A stretch of 64,000 nucleotides of DNA from Pseudomonas lini (GCF_001042905.1 NZ_JYLB01000001.1:620001-684000); one strand, 5' to 3'. Numbered from the stretch's first letter, positions 1-8,399 are shown. Notes: generated by a model not told the origin, from the sequence alone. A program made the numbers and translations.

Positions 1-1020
1 ATGACCGTCGCGAGTGGCCTCGCGCAGCGCCATGTCGGGATGCTGCGGGCACTCTTGCGACAGATAAAACACCGAGAAATGCTGGCCGACGATTTCCTGT
101 TCCGTGTAGCCCTTGATCCGTTCGGCGCCCGCATTCCAACTGGTGACGAAGCCTCGTGTGTCGAGGGCGAAAATACCGTAGTCCTTCACCCCGTCGATGA
201 TCAGCCGCAAGCGCTCTTCGTTATCGCGCAACGCCCGTTCACGTTCAGCCAGCAACAGCCCGGCTTCGACCAGACGTGTGCCCAATTGACCAATCTCATC
301 GTTCTCCGGCGGTTGCGGCAGTAACGGCTGACCGAGTGCCAGCCGTTGTGCGTTGCCCTGGACCTGTTTGACCCGGGCGACGATGCCCTTGGACAGGAAC
401 AGCACCGCCACAATGGCGCCAAACAACCCGCACGCAGCGGCCAGCAAGGTGGAGAACAACAACCGCTGTCGAGTGGAGGCGGCCGCTGCGGTGCGCTCGG
501 CCAGCAGCGTGTCTTCAAGGGTACGCATGGCGCTGATGCGTTCGCGCAATTCGTCGAGGATGTGCTTGTTGTTGATCAGGATGGTGGTGATCGACTCGGG
601 TGTGGCGTTGCGATCATCGAGCAGCTCAACCAGGCCTTCGACCTTGGTGTCGATCAACGGGGTGATCACTTCCAGATGTTTGCGCACCCGCTCATCGCGA
701 ACGTTGCTGTCGAGCCGCTGCAGGGCAGATTCGATCAAGGGCTTGGCTTGCCGATAACCTGGCAGGAAATCCTCGCGGCGAGTCAGCAGATAACCACGTA
801 CGCTGGCGGCGGCCTCGGCGAGCAGGGTGTGCACGGCCTGAATGTCGCCTTGCACCAGCAGCACTCGGCGCACGTCCTCTTCCGCGCGTGCGGTCTGGCG
901 TTCGGTGATGTAGATCAACACCAGCGAGAGCATCAGGATCACCAGCGGCAGGGAAATCACCACGAGGGCTTTGCCGCGTAATGGCAGATCGGCCCAGCGG
1001 CGCGCGCTTGATACTTTCAT
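1..1020 (-). CDS. sensor histidine kinase, N-terminal part (CHASE3-HAMP-PAS), runs off the window
   Basis: The protein starts at 1020 and its C-terminal kinase part lies beyond base 1. Visible are a first membrane helix (about residues 15-40), a helical periplasmic region of about 140 residues resembling CHASE3, a second membrane helix around residue 185-205, a HAMP linker and a PAS domain (GYTEQEIVGQHFSVFY). The start codon overlaps the stop of the response regulator upstream by 4 bases (ATGA), so the two are translationally coupled. It probably senses an extracytoplasmic or redox cue through CHASE3 and PAS. Whether a receiver domain follows cannot be seen. Confidence 0.85.
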   Translation of the reverse strand, partial: MKVSSARRWADLPLRGKALVVISLPLVILMLSLVLIYITERQTARAEEDVRRVLLVQGDIQAVHTLLAEAAASVRGYLLTRREDFLPGYRQAKPLIESALQRLDSNVRDERVRKHLEVITPLIDTKVEGLVELLDDRNATPESITTILINNKHILDELRERISAMRTLEDTLLAERTAAAASTRQRLLFSTLLAAACGLFGAIVAVLFLSKGIVARVKQVQGNAQRLALGQPLLPQPPENDEIGQLGTRLVEAGLLLAERERALRDNEERLRLIIDGVKDYGIFALDTRGFVTSWNAGAERIKGYTEQEIVGQHFSVFYLSQECPQHPDMALREATRDGH

Positions 1021-1670
1021 GACTGGGTCACCAGACCGAGGGCGATGCCACGAACGGCGGCCTGGGTTCGGTCGGCGGCGCCGAGTTTGCCGATGACCCG
1101 TTCTACGTGGGCTTTGGCCGTTCCCGTGGTGATGCCCAATTCTTCGCCGATTTCGCGATTGCTGAAACCGCTGGCCACCAATCCGAGGACCTGGCGTTCG
1201 CGGGCAGTCAAGGTTTCGGCAGGCGCGGCGCCACTGGCGTTGCGTTCGGTCATGCGCCGTAGCAGACGTGCGCTGACCGCGCTATTGAGGGCTTCCTCAC
1301 CCGCCGCGACGCGTTGCAGGGCGTTGATCACTTCATCGCGGCTGGCGTCTTTGAGCAGGTAGCCCACGGCACCGGCATTCATCGCCGCTTCCAGGTGATC
1401 CGGGCTGTCGTCCATGGTGAAGATCACCACTTTCAGGGTCGGCAGGCGCTGTTGAAGAATCCGCGCGGCGCCCAACCCATTGAGCACGGGCATGCGAATG
1501 TCGAGGATGACGATGTCGGGCAGCAGGCGTTCACAAACGTCCACCGCTTCTTGACCATCGCGGGCCTGGCCGACCACTTCGAATTGCGGATGGCCCGCCA
1601 GAAGCGCGACGAAGCCGGTTCGGGTGACCTCATGATCGTCCGCCAGAACCAGACGTAAAACTTCAGTCAT
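1017..1670 (-). CDS. LuxR/NarL-family response regulator
   Basis: A 217-residue two-domain regulator. The receiver domain has the acidic pair D11/D12, phospho-acceptor D57 (ILDIRMP), T85 and K107 (LLKDAS). A C-terminal LuxR helix-turn-helix follows (LTARERQVLGLVASGFSNRE, then GTAKAHVERV). It lies in the middle of a three-gene operon with 4-base overlaps on both sides: a NarX-like kinase upstream and a CHASE3-PAS kinase downstream. It is therefore the likely shared output of two sensors. The target genes cannot be told from the sequence. Confidence 0.93.
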   Translation of the reverse strand: MTEVLRLVLADDHEVTRTGFVALLAGHPQFEVVGQARDGQEAVDVCERLLPDIVILDIRMPVLNGLGAARILQQRLPTLKVVIFTMDDSPDHLEAAMNAGAVGYLLKDASRDEVINALQRVAAGEEALNSAVSARLLRRMTERNASGAAPAETLTARERQVLGLVASGFSNREIGEELGITTGTAKAHVERVIGKLGAADRTQAAVRGIALGLVTQS

Positions 1671-2851
1671 TGAGCTGTTCCATTGAGGTCGGAAGGGACG
1701 GTGGCGCGCAGTTGTGTTCCGCCGTGCGCATGGCTGACGCAGGTGAAATCACCGCCCAGCAGGCTCGCGCGTTCCTGCATCGCCGCGAGCCCCAGATGTC
1801 GGGCGCCGCAGGTGTCGAGTCGTTGCTCCATGGCAAAACCTTGGCCGTTGTCGTCCACCCGCAGCGAGGCTTGTCCTTCGTGCAGTTCCAGCGCAAGTAC
1901 GACGTGGCTGGCCTGTGCATGTTTGAGAATATTGTTGATGCCTTCCTGGGCAATCCGGAACAGGGCGATCTCCACCTGGCTGGGCAAACGTGCTTCGCAA
2001 CGCGTGCTCCAGTTCACTTTGATCCCGGCGTCGCGCAGGCGATCTGCCTCTTTGTCGACCGCCTTCAGCAAGCCAAAGTCGTCGAGCACGGTCGGGCGCA
2101 GGCCGCTGATCAATTGCCGGCCTTCACCCACGCAATGCTGGGCCAATGCAAGAATCGTCTGTAAGTCCGCACCGAGTTCGTCCGGCAGAGGTGGGCAGCG
2201 GCCGGCAAAACCTTGCAGGCGCTGATGCAGCCCGGCGAGGGTTTGCGCCAGACCGTCGTGCAGGTCGTAAGCCATGCGTTTGCGTTCGTCTTCCTGCGCT
2301 CTGAACAGCCGATGCACCAGATCGGACATGGTGCGCTCGCGGGCGACCAGTGCATCCAGCAACCGCTGGTTTTCCAGGTGCGCGGCCAGCAGGGTGGCGA
2401 GCAATTGCAGGGATTCGATGTCCTCGGTGTCCGGTGCACTGATGCTGATACTGTTGGCCAGCACCAACGCACCGAAGGCCGCGCCATCGCCACCGCGCAA
2501 GGGCACTCGCAGCACATTGGGCAGGATCGCGCTCGGCTGCTCCTGCCATCGCGGAGTGCGCATCGCGGTATCGGCGAGGTGTTCGAGGCTGTTTAAACGA
2601 TCACGGCTACCATGACTGGCGGTGGTCCTGACCTGCGCATCCACGTCCCATTCCAGCAATAGCGCGTGGTCCATCGCGAGGAAGGCACAGGCCCGTTGCA
2701 GCACCCGTTGACGCATGGCTTCAGGGGCCAGTTGCGTCAGTTCCTGGCCGGTATCCACCAGCAGCCGCAGACGCGCCGCGCGACTTTGCGATTGCCGATA
2801 TTGGGTGCGAATGGCCAGGGCGCTACCGGGGTCATGATCATGAATTTGCAT
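1667..2851 (-). CDS. GAF-domain sensor histidine kinase, NarX/DegS type
   Basis: A cytoplasmic kinase of about 394 residues with no membrane helix. Residues 35-165 form a GAF-like domain. A HisKA_3 dimerisation helix follows with phospho-acceptor His (DLHDGLAQTL, H198), and then a HATPase_c domain with an N-box (EGINNILKHA) and a G-box (DNGQGF). The kinase type matches the LuxR-family partner that it overlaps by 4 bases. The ATG at 2851 has GGAA about 7 bases upstream and is preferred. An in-frame ATG at 2896 would add 15 residues. The ligand of the GAF domain is unknown. Confidence 0.88.
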   Translation of the reverse strand: MQIHDHDPGSALAIRTQYRQSQSRAARLRLLVDTGQELTQLAPEAMRQRVLQRACAFLAMDHALLLEWDVDAQVRTTASHGSRDRLNSLEHLADTAMRTPRWQEQPSAILPNVLRVPLRGGDGAAFGALVLANSISISAPDTEDIESLQLLATLLAAHLENQRLLDALVARERTMSDLVHRLFRAQEDERKRMAYDLHDGLAQTLAGLHQRLQGFAGRCPPLPDELGADLQTILALAQHCVGEGRQLISGLRPTVLDDFGLLKAVDKEADRLRDAGIKVNWSTRCEARLPSQVEIALFRIAQEGINNILKHAQASHVVLALELHEGQASLRVDDNGQGFAMEQRLDTCGARHLGLAAMQERASLLGGDFTCVSHAHGGTQLRATVPSDLNGTAQ

Positions 2852-3021
2852 GGGCGGGTTCCGGCGCAGACACGCCCGTTCGGGCAGGGGCGTCATTAAA
2901 CCTTGTTAACGGGGCAGGGCGCTATCTGCCGAATGGCATAGGCAAATGACTCCGGTTGGCCGATGGCGGGCGACGTTTCGAGCGGCACAGTGGGGCCATC
3001 GACCACCATTGGAATAGCGCA

Positions 3022-3540
3022 ATGAAATTCAAGACCTCAACCATCGCCCTGTTGTTCGCCCTGACCGCCCCGTTGGCCCAGGCGTTGGAGGCAGTGCCGT
3101 ACGTCTACAGCAGCGTGGCCGAACAGCCCGGTAACGTGAAGGATCGCGAAATCGCCGCACTGTTTGATCAATGGAATAGCGCGTTGAAGAGCGGCAATGT
3201 TCAGAGCGTGGTCGACCTCTACGCGCCGAACGCAGTGCTACAGCCGACGGTTTCCAATAAGGTGCGCACCACGCCCGCGCAGATCAAGGACTACTTCGAT
3301 CACTTCATGGCGCTCAAGCCGGTGGGCCAGATCAACTACCGTGAGATCCGTCCATTGGGCGCCAACGTGGCCATGGACAGCGGCGTCTACACCTTTTTCC
3401 TGACCGAGGCCGATGGCAAGACCCGTCAGGTACAGGCGCGTTACACCTTCGTTTATGAGCAAGTGGGCGGTCAGTGGAAGATTCTCAACCACCACTCTTC
3501 GGCGATGCCGCAGGCGCAGGTGCTGCACGCCGGGAAATAA
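3022..3540 (+). CDS. secreted SnoaL/NTF2-like (SgcJ/EcaC-type) protein
   Basis: A 172-residue protein with a clear signal peptide (TSTIALLFALTAPLAQA, cut after ALA-type site near residue 22). The mature part has the cone-shaped NTF2/CaMKII-association fold pattern: an N-terminal helix (REIAALFDQWNSALKSGN), DLYAPNAVLQPTVS, and a strand-rich end finishing with WKILNHHSS. Family members of this kind are annotated as SgcJ/EcaC oxidoreductases, but no catalytic role is proven for them. The ATG at 3022 is chosen because it begins the signal peptide. It is transcribed divergently from the signalling operon. Confidence 0.75.
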   Translation: MKFKTSTIALLFALTAPLAQALEAVPYVYSSVAEQPGNVKDREIAALFDQWNSALKSGNVQSVVDLYAPNAVLQPTVSNKVRTTPAQIKDYFDHFMALKPVGQINYREIRPLGANVAMDSGVYTFFLTEADGKTRQVQARYTFVYEQVGGQWKILNHHSSAMPQAQVLHAGK

Positions 3541-3606
3541 CTACGTCTTCGATGGCCAATCGCAAAAAATGTGCAAGACACAGCCCAATGTCAGTCAAGC
3601 ACAATC

Positions 3607-3700
3607 CCTGTGGGAGCGGGCTTGCCCGCGATTGCGGTGTATCAGTCAACATTGATATCGACTGACTCGCCCTCATCGCGGGCAAGCCCGCTCCCACAGG
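3607..3700. repeat. REP doublet (REPIN), GTGGGAGCGGGCTTGCCCGC family
   Basis: Two inverted copies of a roughly 25-base REP sequence (CCTGTGGGAGCGGGCTTGCC and its complement) flank about 45 bases. The unit lies between two convergent genes, the NTF2-like gene and folD, where it could fold into a long hairpin. Outer flanks (CAGTCAAGC and GCTGACTG) are also partly complementary. Confidence 0.9.
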
Positions 3701-3729
3701 AATCGCGCCTTAGCTGACTGTGCGTTGTG

Positions 3730-4698
3730 TCAGTTCAAAGCCAGGTCGTCCTCAGGCTGCTGCCCGCGGGCCTGCGCGGTGCGTTGCAACTGGCTGGCGA
3801 TCAGGGTGTTTTTCAGCAGATAGGCAATGGTCATCGGCCCGACGCCACCGGGCACCGGGGTGATCGCACGGGCGACGGTGCGGGCGCTGGCGTAATTGAC
3901 ATCGCCCACCAGACGGTTGCCAGACTCGTCGGCGATGCGGTTGATGCCGACATCGATCACCACCGCGCCGGGCTTGAGCCAACTGGCGTCGATCAACTCT
4001 GGCCGACCCACCGCCGCGACCACGATATCCGCCAACCGGCACAACGCCGGGGCATCGACGCTGCGCGAGTGCACCACGCTGACCGAGCAGTTGGCCTGCA
4101 ACAACAAGGTCGCCATCGGCTTGCCAACAATGTTCGAACGGCCGATGACCACCGCGTGCAAGCCGCTCAAGTCAGCACCGCAGGTTTCGTGCAGCAGGCG
4201 CATGCAGCCGCTGGGCGTGCAGGGGGTCAACACCTCCATGCCTTGCACCAGCCCGCCGACGTTTTCCCGATGAAAACCGTCCACGTCCTTGATTGGATCG
4301 ATGGCATGAATCACCGCCTGCTCATCGATAGGCACCGGCAAGGGCAGCTGCACCAGGATGCCGTTCACCGAGGCGTCGGCATTGAGTTGCGCAATCAGTT
4401 CCAGTACCTGGGCCTGGCTGGCGGTTTCCGGCAGACGGTATTCAAGGGAGCGGATACCGACTTCCTTGGCGCGCAGCAGTTTATTGCGTACATAAACGTG
4501 GCTGGCCGGGTCGTCGCCGACCAACAGGACCGCCAGGGCGGGATAGATTTGCTGGCCGGCCAGGGCCAGAACCTCTTCCCGGACCTCGTCGAGAACCTGG
4601 GCAGAAATGGCTTTGCCGTCGATATCGCGGGCAAGTGCAGGGGTGCTGCTGGTCAAAAGAGTCACCGTTGTCTGATTAAAAAGGGGTGAAGTGATCAT
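3730..4698 (-). CDS. folD: FolD bifunctional methylene-THF dehydrogenase/cyclohydrolase, extended paralogue
   Basis: It interconverts 5,10-methylene-, methenyl- and 10-formyl-THF with NADP. The family signatures are all present: [14 protein letters not shown] with the catalytic lysine, [27 protein letters not shown], the Rossmann segment [14 protein letters not shown], and the C-terminal [15 protein letters not shown]. It is about 322 residues, some 35 longer than typical FolD, with an extra N-terminal stretch ([16 protein letters not shown]) before the usual start. The setting (no tRNA, tig or clp genes nearby) and the extension suggest a second copy rather than the housekeeping one. The ATG at 4698 is preferred over a GTG at 4716. 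Confidence 0.92.
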   Translation of the reverse strand: MITSPLFNQTTVTLLTSSTPALARDIDGKAISAQVLDEVREEVLALAGQQIYPALAVLLVGDDPASHVYVRNKLLRAKEVGIRSLEYRLPETASQAQVLELIAQLNADASVNGILVQLPLPVPIDEQAVIHAIDPIKDVDGFHRENVGGLVQGMEVLTPCTPSGCMRLLHETCGADLSGLHAVVIGRSNIVGKPMATLLLQANCSVSVVHSRSVDAPALCRLADIVVAAVGRPELIDASWLKPGAVVIDVGINRIADESGNRLVGDVNYASARTVARAITPVPGGVGPMTIAYLLKNTLIASQLQRTAQARGQQPEDDLALN

Positions 4699-4825
4699 CA
4701 AGGCGTCTTTGCGCACCGATGATCCATCAGAGACATGCAGGCAAGGGCGCTCAGGCTACCAGTTGAGGGCAGGCCAATACCACCGCAACACCGGAAGATA
4801 AGACAGGCAGGGGATCGTGGGCAAT

Positions 4826-4910
4826 CTGTAGGAGCTGCCGAAGGCTGCGATCTTTTGATCTTGATCATCGTTATCGATAAAAGATCGCAGCCTGCGGCAG
4901 CTCCTACAGG
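4826..4910. repeat. REP doublet, TAGGAGCTGCCGAAGGCTGCGA family
   Basis: Inverted copies of CTGTAGGAGCTGCCGAAGGC (second copy complementary, with AGGC replaced by AGGCTGCGG variants) enclose GATCTTGATCATCGTTATCG. The right arm overlaps the last codons of the TerC gene and supplies its stop codon. Confidence 0.88.
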
Positions 4911-5875
4911 GATCGCATTCGATCCTCCTTGCGGGTCATGATCAGGCTCAACAGCACCGAAGTCAGAATGATTCCGCCGACAACGGCCAGCGACCATTCA
5001 ACCGGCATGTGAAGCCACGGCATCAGCGTCATCTTGGTGCCGATGAACACCAGCACGATCGCCACACCGTATTTGAGCAGGTGGAAGCGGTCAGCCATGT
5101 TGGCCAGCAGGAAGTACAGCGCCCGCAGGCCCATGATCGCGAAGATGTTCGACGTGAACACAATGAACGGATCGGTGGTGACGGCGAAGATCGCCGGGAT
5201 GCTGTCGACCGCAAACATCAGGTCGCTGGCCTCGATCAGCACCAGCACCAGAAACATCGGCGTCGCCCAGTGCCGACCGTTTTTCAGCACAAAAAAACGC
5301 TCGCCATGAAACCTGCTGGTGACGCGCAGATGGCCGTGTATCCAACGCAGAAAGGGGTTGTTATCGAGGTCAGGTCGCTGATGGGCGAATAGCAGCATCT
5401 TGACCCCGGTGATAATCAGGAACACACCGAACACATACAGCAGCCACGCGAACTGCGACACCAACCACACGCCGGCGAAAATCATCGCCCCACGCAACAC
5501 GATTGCCCCGAGCACACCGTACAGCAACATCCGGCGCTGCAACTCCGGTGGTACAGCGAAGTAGCCGAAAATCATCACGAACACGAACATGTTGTCGATC
5601 GACAGCGACTGCTCGATCAAATAGCCCGTGAGGAATTCCAGAGTTTTGCGCTGGGCGATCTCGGGCCCGAACTCGCCATTCAAGTACCACCAGAGCAATC
5701 CTGCAAAGACCAGCGCCAGCGCGCACCAGGCAATCACCCAGCACGATGCCTCGCGCACCGATACCCGATGCGCCTTGCGCCCGCCGAAGACAAACAGATC
5801 CACGGCCAGCATGGCGATGACGAAGAGGATAAAGGCGACCCACATCCAGAGTTCGCCGATGTTCAGGGGTTGCAT
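4904..5875 (-). CDS. TerC/Alx-family integral membrane protein
   Basis: A 323-residue polytopic protein with about 8-9 membrane helices. It carries the two family hallmarks with acidic residues inside the membrane: EQSLSIDNMFVF and EASDLMFAVDSIPAIF. Family members such as E. coli Alx and B. subtilis MeeF/MeeY act in manganese or metal export, which is likely but not proven here. The last residues (RMRSL) and the TAG stop come from the edge of a REP element, so the native C-terminus was probably altered. No yybP-ykoY riboswitch-like sequence is seen upstream. It is monocistronic. Confidence 0.9.
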   Translation of the reverse strand: MQPLNIGELWMWVAFILFVIAMLAVDLFVFGGRKAHRVSVREASCWVIAWCALALVFAGLLWWYLNGEFGPEIAQRKTLEFLTGYLIEQSLSIDNMFVFVMIFGYFAVPPELQRRMLLYGVLGAIVLRGAMIFAGVWLVSQFAWLLYVFGVFLIITGVKMLLFAHQRPDLDNNPFLRWIHGHLRVTSRFHGERFFVLKNGRHWATPMFLVLVLIEASDLMFAVDSIPAIFAVTTDPFIVFTSNIFAIMGLRALYFLLANMADRFHLLKYGVAIVLVFIGTKMTLMPWLHMPVEWSLAVVGGIILTSVLLSLIMTRKEDRMRSL

Positions 5876-5936
5876 GTCGTTCTCACTGTCTGGACGTGTT
5901 CTGGAGCCGACAGAGTCATGCTAGCGGGGAGATTGC

Positions 5937-5964
5937 AGTGAAGAAAAATCGAATATTCTTCACT
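5937..5964. repeat. 8-bp inverted repeat upstream of terC
   Basis: AGTGAAGA and TCTTCACT are perfect inverted arms separated by 12 AT-rich bases, lying about 60 bases before the terC start. It may be an operator; it has no T-run to mark a terminator. Confidence 0.4.
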
Positions 5965-5986
5965 GACAATTCGTTATTTACGAAGT

Positions 5987-6009
5987 GTTGCTGACAAAAC
6001 CTCAGCAAC
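5987..6009 (-). terminator. hairpin after the copper chaperone gene
   Basis: GTTGCTGA/TCAGCAAC 8-bp arms with a 7-base loop start 5 bases beyond the stop of the PCu(A)C gene. There is no clear U-tract, so termination would be weak. Confidence 0.45.
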
Positions 6010-6013
6010 GCTC

Positions 6014-6487
6014 TCAATGCATCATGCTGTGATCCTGCATGCCGAGCGCCCGAGCGTCGGCGTCAACCTTGATTGTCTCTTTTTCGCCCTTGGCGTTTTC
6101 CACGGTCAGGGTCAGGGGCACTTTGTCGCCTTCCTTAACCTGGGCCGTCAGGTCCATCAGCATGATGTGGTAGCCATGGGGATCAAAGCTCACTGATTTG
6201 CCAGCCGGCAGCGCGACGGACTCGACCTGGCTCATGCTCATCACATCGTCTTTCATGCTGGATTGGTGAATTTGCACGGTGTTCGCGACCGGCGACTGCA
6301 CGCTGAGCAGTTTGCTGTCGCTGTCGGCCTGCAGGGTCATGAAGGCGCCGGTCGAATGCTGGCCGGCCACTGTCGCGCGAACCCAGGCGTCGTTTACCAG
6401 CGTTTGGGCGGACACCTGCCAGGCCATGCCGATCAGGGAAAGGCCCAAGGTCAGTTGTTTGATACGTTTTGTGCAGAACGAAGTCAT
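6014..6487 (-). CDS. periplasmic PCu(A)C copper chaperone
   Basis: A 157-residue protein with a signal peptide (LTLGLSLIGMAWQVSA) and the DUF461/PCu(A)C fold. Its Cu(I) ligand pattern is visible: His and Met in VQIHQSSMKDDVMSM, then the distal FDPHGYHIMLM. The C-terminus HSMMH adds further ligands. These proteins deliver Cu(I) to the CuA site of cytochrome c oxidase together with SCO proteins. The start ATG shares one base with the stop of the SCO gene upstream (TGATG), so the pair is co-translated. Confidence 0.9.
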   Translation of the reverse strand: MTSFCTKRIKQLTLGLSLIGMAWQVSAQTLVNDAWVRATVAGQHSTGAFMTLQADSDSKLLSVQSPVANTVQIHQSSMKDDVMSMSQVESVALPAGKSVSFDPHGYHIMLMDLTAQVKEGDKVPLTLTVENAKGEKETIKVDADARALGMQDHSMMH

Positions 6488-7092
6488 CAGCAGACCTCCA
6501 TGACGGTGAGCAGGTCTTCTGCACACTCTTTAGCGGTAAGGGACGCGGACAGCCCCAGGCGCAAAGTGCCTCGGGAGTCGAAAACGAAGCTGGTCGCGGT
6601 GTGGGAGAGGGTATAGGTCGAACCGCTCGGGATCTTTTCAAAGAACACACCGAACTCCTTGGCGGTGGCGGCGGTTTCTTCCAGCGTACCGTGCAGCGCC
6701 TCGAAACTTGGATCGAAGGCTTTGACGTAGGCGTCGAGCATTTGCGGCGTATCGCGTTCGGGGTCCAGAGTGATGAAGATCACTTGCAGGCGTTCGCCAT
6801 CGCGGCCCATCAGTTTTTTCGCCTGTGCCGCACGGGCCAGCGTCGTCGGGCAGACCGCCGGGCACTGGGTGAAGCCGAAGAAGATCATCGGCATCAGGCC
6901 ACGGTAGCTGCCCAGCATCCGGTACTCGCCCTGGGCGTCCTTGAGCTTGAAGGTACGCCCCATGATCTTGTCGCTGAGGTCCTTGCCGTACTTGAACGAC
7001 AGCTTGCTGCTGTCATCGCACCCGGCGAGCAGGCCAAGGCTCAACAGGCTCATGCCTTGCAGGACCGTGCGACGGGTATACAACGTACTCAT
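6487..7092 (-). CDS. SCO1/SenC copper-delivery lipoprotein
   Basis: A 201-residue thioredoxin-fold protein anchored as a lipoprotein: twin arginine at residues 7-8, a hydrophobic stretch, and lipobox LLAGC with C25. The copper site is C77-P-A-V-C81 plus the distal H164 in TYTLSHTATS. SCO proteins metallate or reduce the CuA centre of cytochrome oxidase. The ATG at 7092 has AGGA at a normal distance; an in-frame ATG at 7104 lacks spacing. It is the first gene of a two-gene copper operon with the PCu(A)C chaperone. Confidence 0.92.
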   Translation of the reverse strand: MSTLYTRRTVLQGMSLLSLGLLAGCDDSSKLSFKYGKDLSDKIMGRTFKLKDAQGEYRMLGSYRGLMPMIFFGFTQCPAVCPTTLARAAQAKKLMGRDGERLQVIFITLDPERDTPQMLDAYVKAFDPSFEALHGTLEETAATAKEFGVFFEKIPSGSTYTLSHTATSFVFDSRGTLRLGLSASLTAKECAEDLLTVMEVC

Positions 7093-7294
7093 GGAAAAAA
7101 GCATCCTGTGTAGCGACCGGGAATCTACAGTGGCTGATCAATCGATGAAAAAAGCGCAGGGATGTTAACAAACTGTTGCCCTGTGGCGCTCAATCGATGG
7201 CCAACCGGCATGCGCCAAAAGGTCGCGGTCTCGGGATACGTGGAAATACAAATGACGCGTGTATGACATATGGCAGGCAGCAAGCACCGAGAAA

Positions 7295-7388
7295 CCTGTG
7301 GGAGCGGGCTTGCTCGCGAAGACGGCGGTACAGTCAACATTGATGTCGCCTGATACACCGCTTTCGCGAGCAAGCCCGCTCCCACAGG
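7295..7388. repeat. REP doublet, GTGGGAGCGGGCTTGCTCGC family
   Basis: Inverted CCTGTGGGAGCGGGCTTGCT arms lie just beyond the 3' end of the DUF6124 gene and could serve as its transcription end. Confidence 0.9.
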
Positions 7389-7398
7389 GGAATGGAGC

Positions 7399-7752
7399 TC
7401 ACACTTCTATTTTATCCAGTACCCGGTTCGCCGTGATCTCCGCGATCATGATGCTGTTGGAAATGCCCAGCAGCGCGTGACGCGATTCACCTTCCAGATG
7501 ATCGACCAACTGATGGACCATCACATCGACCGAGGCCAGCGTCTCGACCAAAAAAACCGCCAGGGTTTCGGCCGTGGCCTCCGGGTTCACGGAAAACATA
7601 GTACTGGGTGTACGCGCGGTGGCTTTGATATCGGCATTCGACGGGAAGTGGAAGTCGAGGGCGCGTTTGGCGGCCTCGTTGAGTTCTTTTGAATCGGGTT
7701 CGTACGGGGATATCGGATCGGTGTTCGGCGGATTCGGTGAAGGCTTTATCAT
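7399..7752 (-). CDS. DUF6124 family protein (copy 1)
   Basis: A 117-residue cytoplasmic protein of unknown function. It shares its architecture with the gene at 54658: a proline-rich start (MIKPSPNPPNTDPISPYE versus FKPTPNPPESDPTSPYE), a central helical part, and a conserved end (N-S-x-M-x-x-E-x-x-x-NRVLD). The N-terminus lacks any signal peptide. It is preceded by a leader of more than 300 bases conserved with the second copy. Its SD (TAGGAAA) overlaps the stop of a reading frame in that leader. Confidence 0.8.
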   Translation of the reverse strand: MIKPSPNPPNTDPISPYEPDSKELNEAAKRALDFHFPSNADIKATARTPSTMFSVNPEATAETLAVFLVETLASVDVMVHQLVDHLEGESRHALLGISNSIMIAEITANRVLDKIEV

Positions 7753-8128
7753 ATGCTGAGTTTCCTAATGGTGTGCCACCCCTCTTGCGACTAAACGAAA
7801 GGGGAGGCAGCTGCACGCAGGTTAGTCGACCGGGAAACTCAGCAATCCGGCGCGCCCGAGGGCGCCCTACGTACAGCCACCATCAAAGTACAGGTCAATG
7901 AAAAACCTGCATGACAGATGCACGCACAACCGAGTTAACACGGGCGACTAAACCCGACCACTGATGGGCAGTGGCACGGAAACAATAGAGGCCAGGAGCA
8001 GGGCGCACAAGCCGGCGGATTCTGGCGTAAGCGTAGGCAACGGCGCAAGATCTTGTAGCTTGCAGGAAGTAACCTTCATGGTTTTTAAACACGCGCTTTC
8101 CGGCAATGTTGAATAATCTGACGCGCAC
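7753..8128 (-). promoter_or_regulatory. long structured leader RNA of DUF6124 copy 1
   Basis: Read on the minus strand, this shares blocks with 54300-54657. Block A (8001-8058) encodes a conserved peptide. Then come hairpin CCACTG/CAGTGG (7958-7974), hairpin CGGG-TTTAGTCG-CCCG (7941-7956), a GCGCC-CTCG-GGCGC hairpin (7852-7865), and a GCCtCCCCT/AGGGGtGGC hairpin (7775-7808). The last one's loop again contains GTTTAGTCGC. Stems differ from the second copy by paired changes, which indicates selection on RNA structure. Function unknown. Confidence 0.7.
7895..8128 (-). CDS. upstream ORF in the DUF6124 leader (copy 1)
   Basis: A 77-codon frame with a GTG start at best, containing CAVAYAYARIRRLVR and PGLY, matching the short upstream ORF at 54312. 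Half of the codons that differ in the aligned part are synonymous changes, suggesting that the peptide or its translation matters. The true start is unclear, and the frame beyond the shared region is not supported. Confidence 0.4.
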   Translation of the reverse strand: MRVRLFNIAGKRVFKNHEGYFLQATRSCAVAYAYARIRRLVRPAPGLYCFRATAHQWSGLVARVNSVVRASVMQVFH

Positions 8129-8383
8129 GTCCTACAAGCGGTAAAAGCCTCGAAAGAACCGCTACATGCACTTTTATAAAGCGCGATGCCATAAAAACGT
8201 GCGCCTGCCGCGAACGGTGCCCTGAGTTTTCCCCTTTGTCCTCTGTTACCAATGATCCGTGCAACCACGTCTGAAAGACTGTCTTATTCCTGCCAAAACA
8301 CGTCTATCCCGCGATCGCCAAGCCTGTTTGCCGATTGTTCAGTCGCAAGTTTTACAACGCAAATGAAGCATCGACCCACCGAC

Positions 8384-8399
8384 TGGCACAAAGGCTGCA
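8384..8399 (+). promoter_or_regulatory. sigma-54 promoter for nirBD
   Basis: TGGCACAAAGGCTGCA matches the -24/-12 consensus (TGGCAC-N5-TTGCA), with GG and GC exactly 12 bases apart. It would start a leader of about 200 bases before nirB. NtrC-type activation under nitrogen limitation is the expected control; no clear NtrC site was recognised. Confidence 0.65.

Noticed and set aside
3607..3700. Repeated GTGGGAGCGGGCTTGC units as a possible CRISPR array
   Set aside because: The units are isolated inverted doublets at gene ends, not direct repeats with regular spacers.
5876..6000. yybP-ykoY manganese riboswitch before terC
   Set aside because: Only about 130 bases of spacer, no conserved core recognised; only a simple 8-bp inverted repeat is present.
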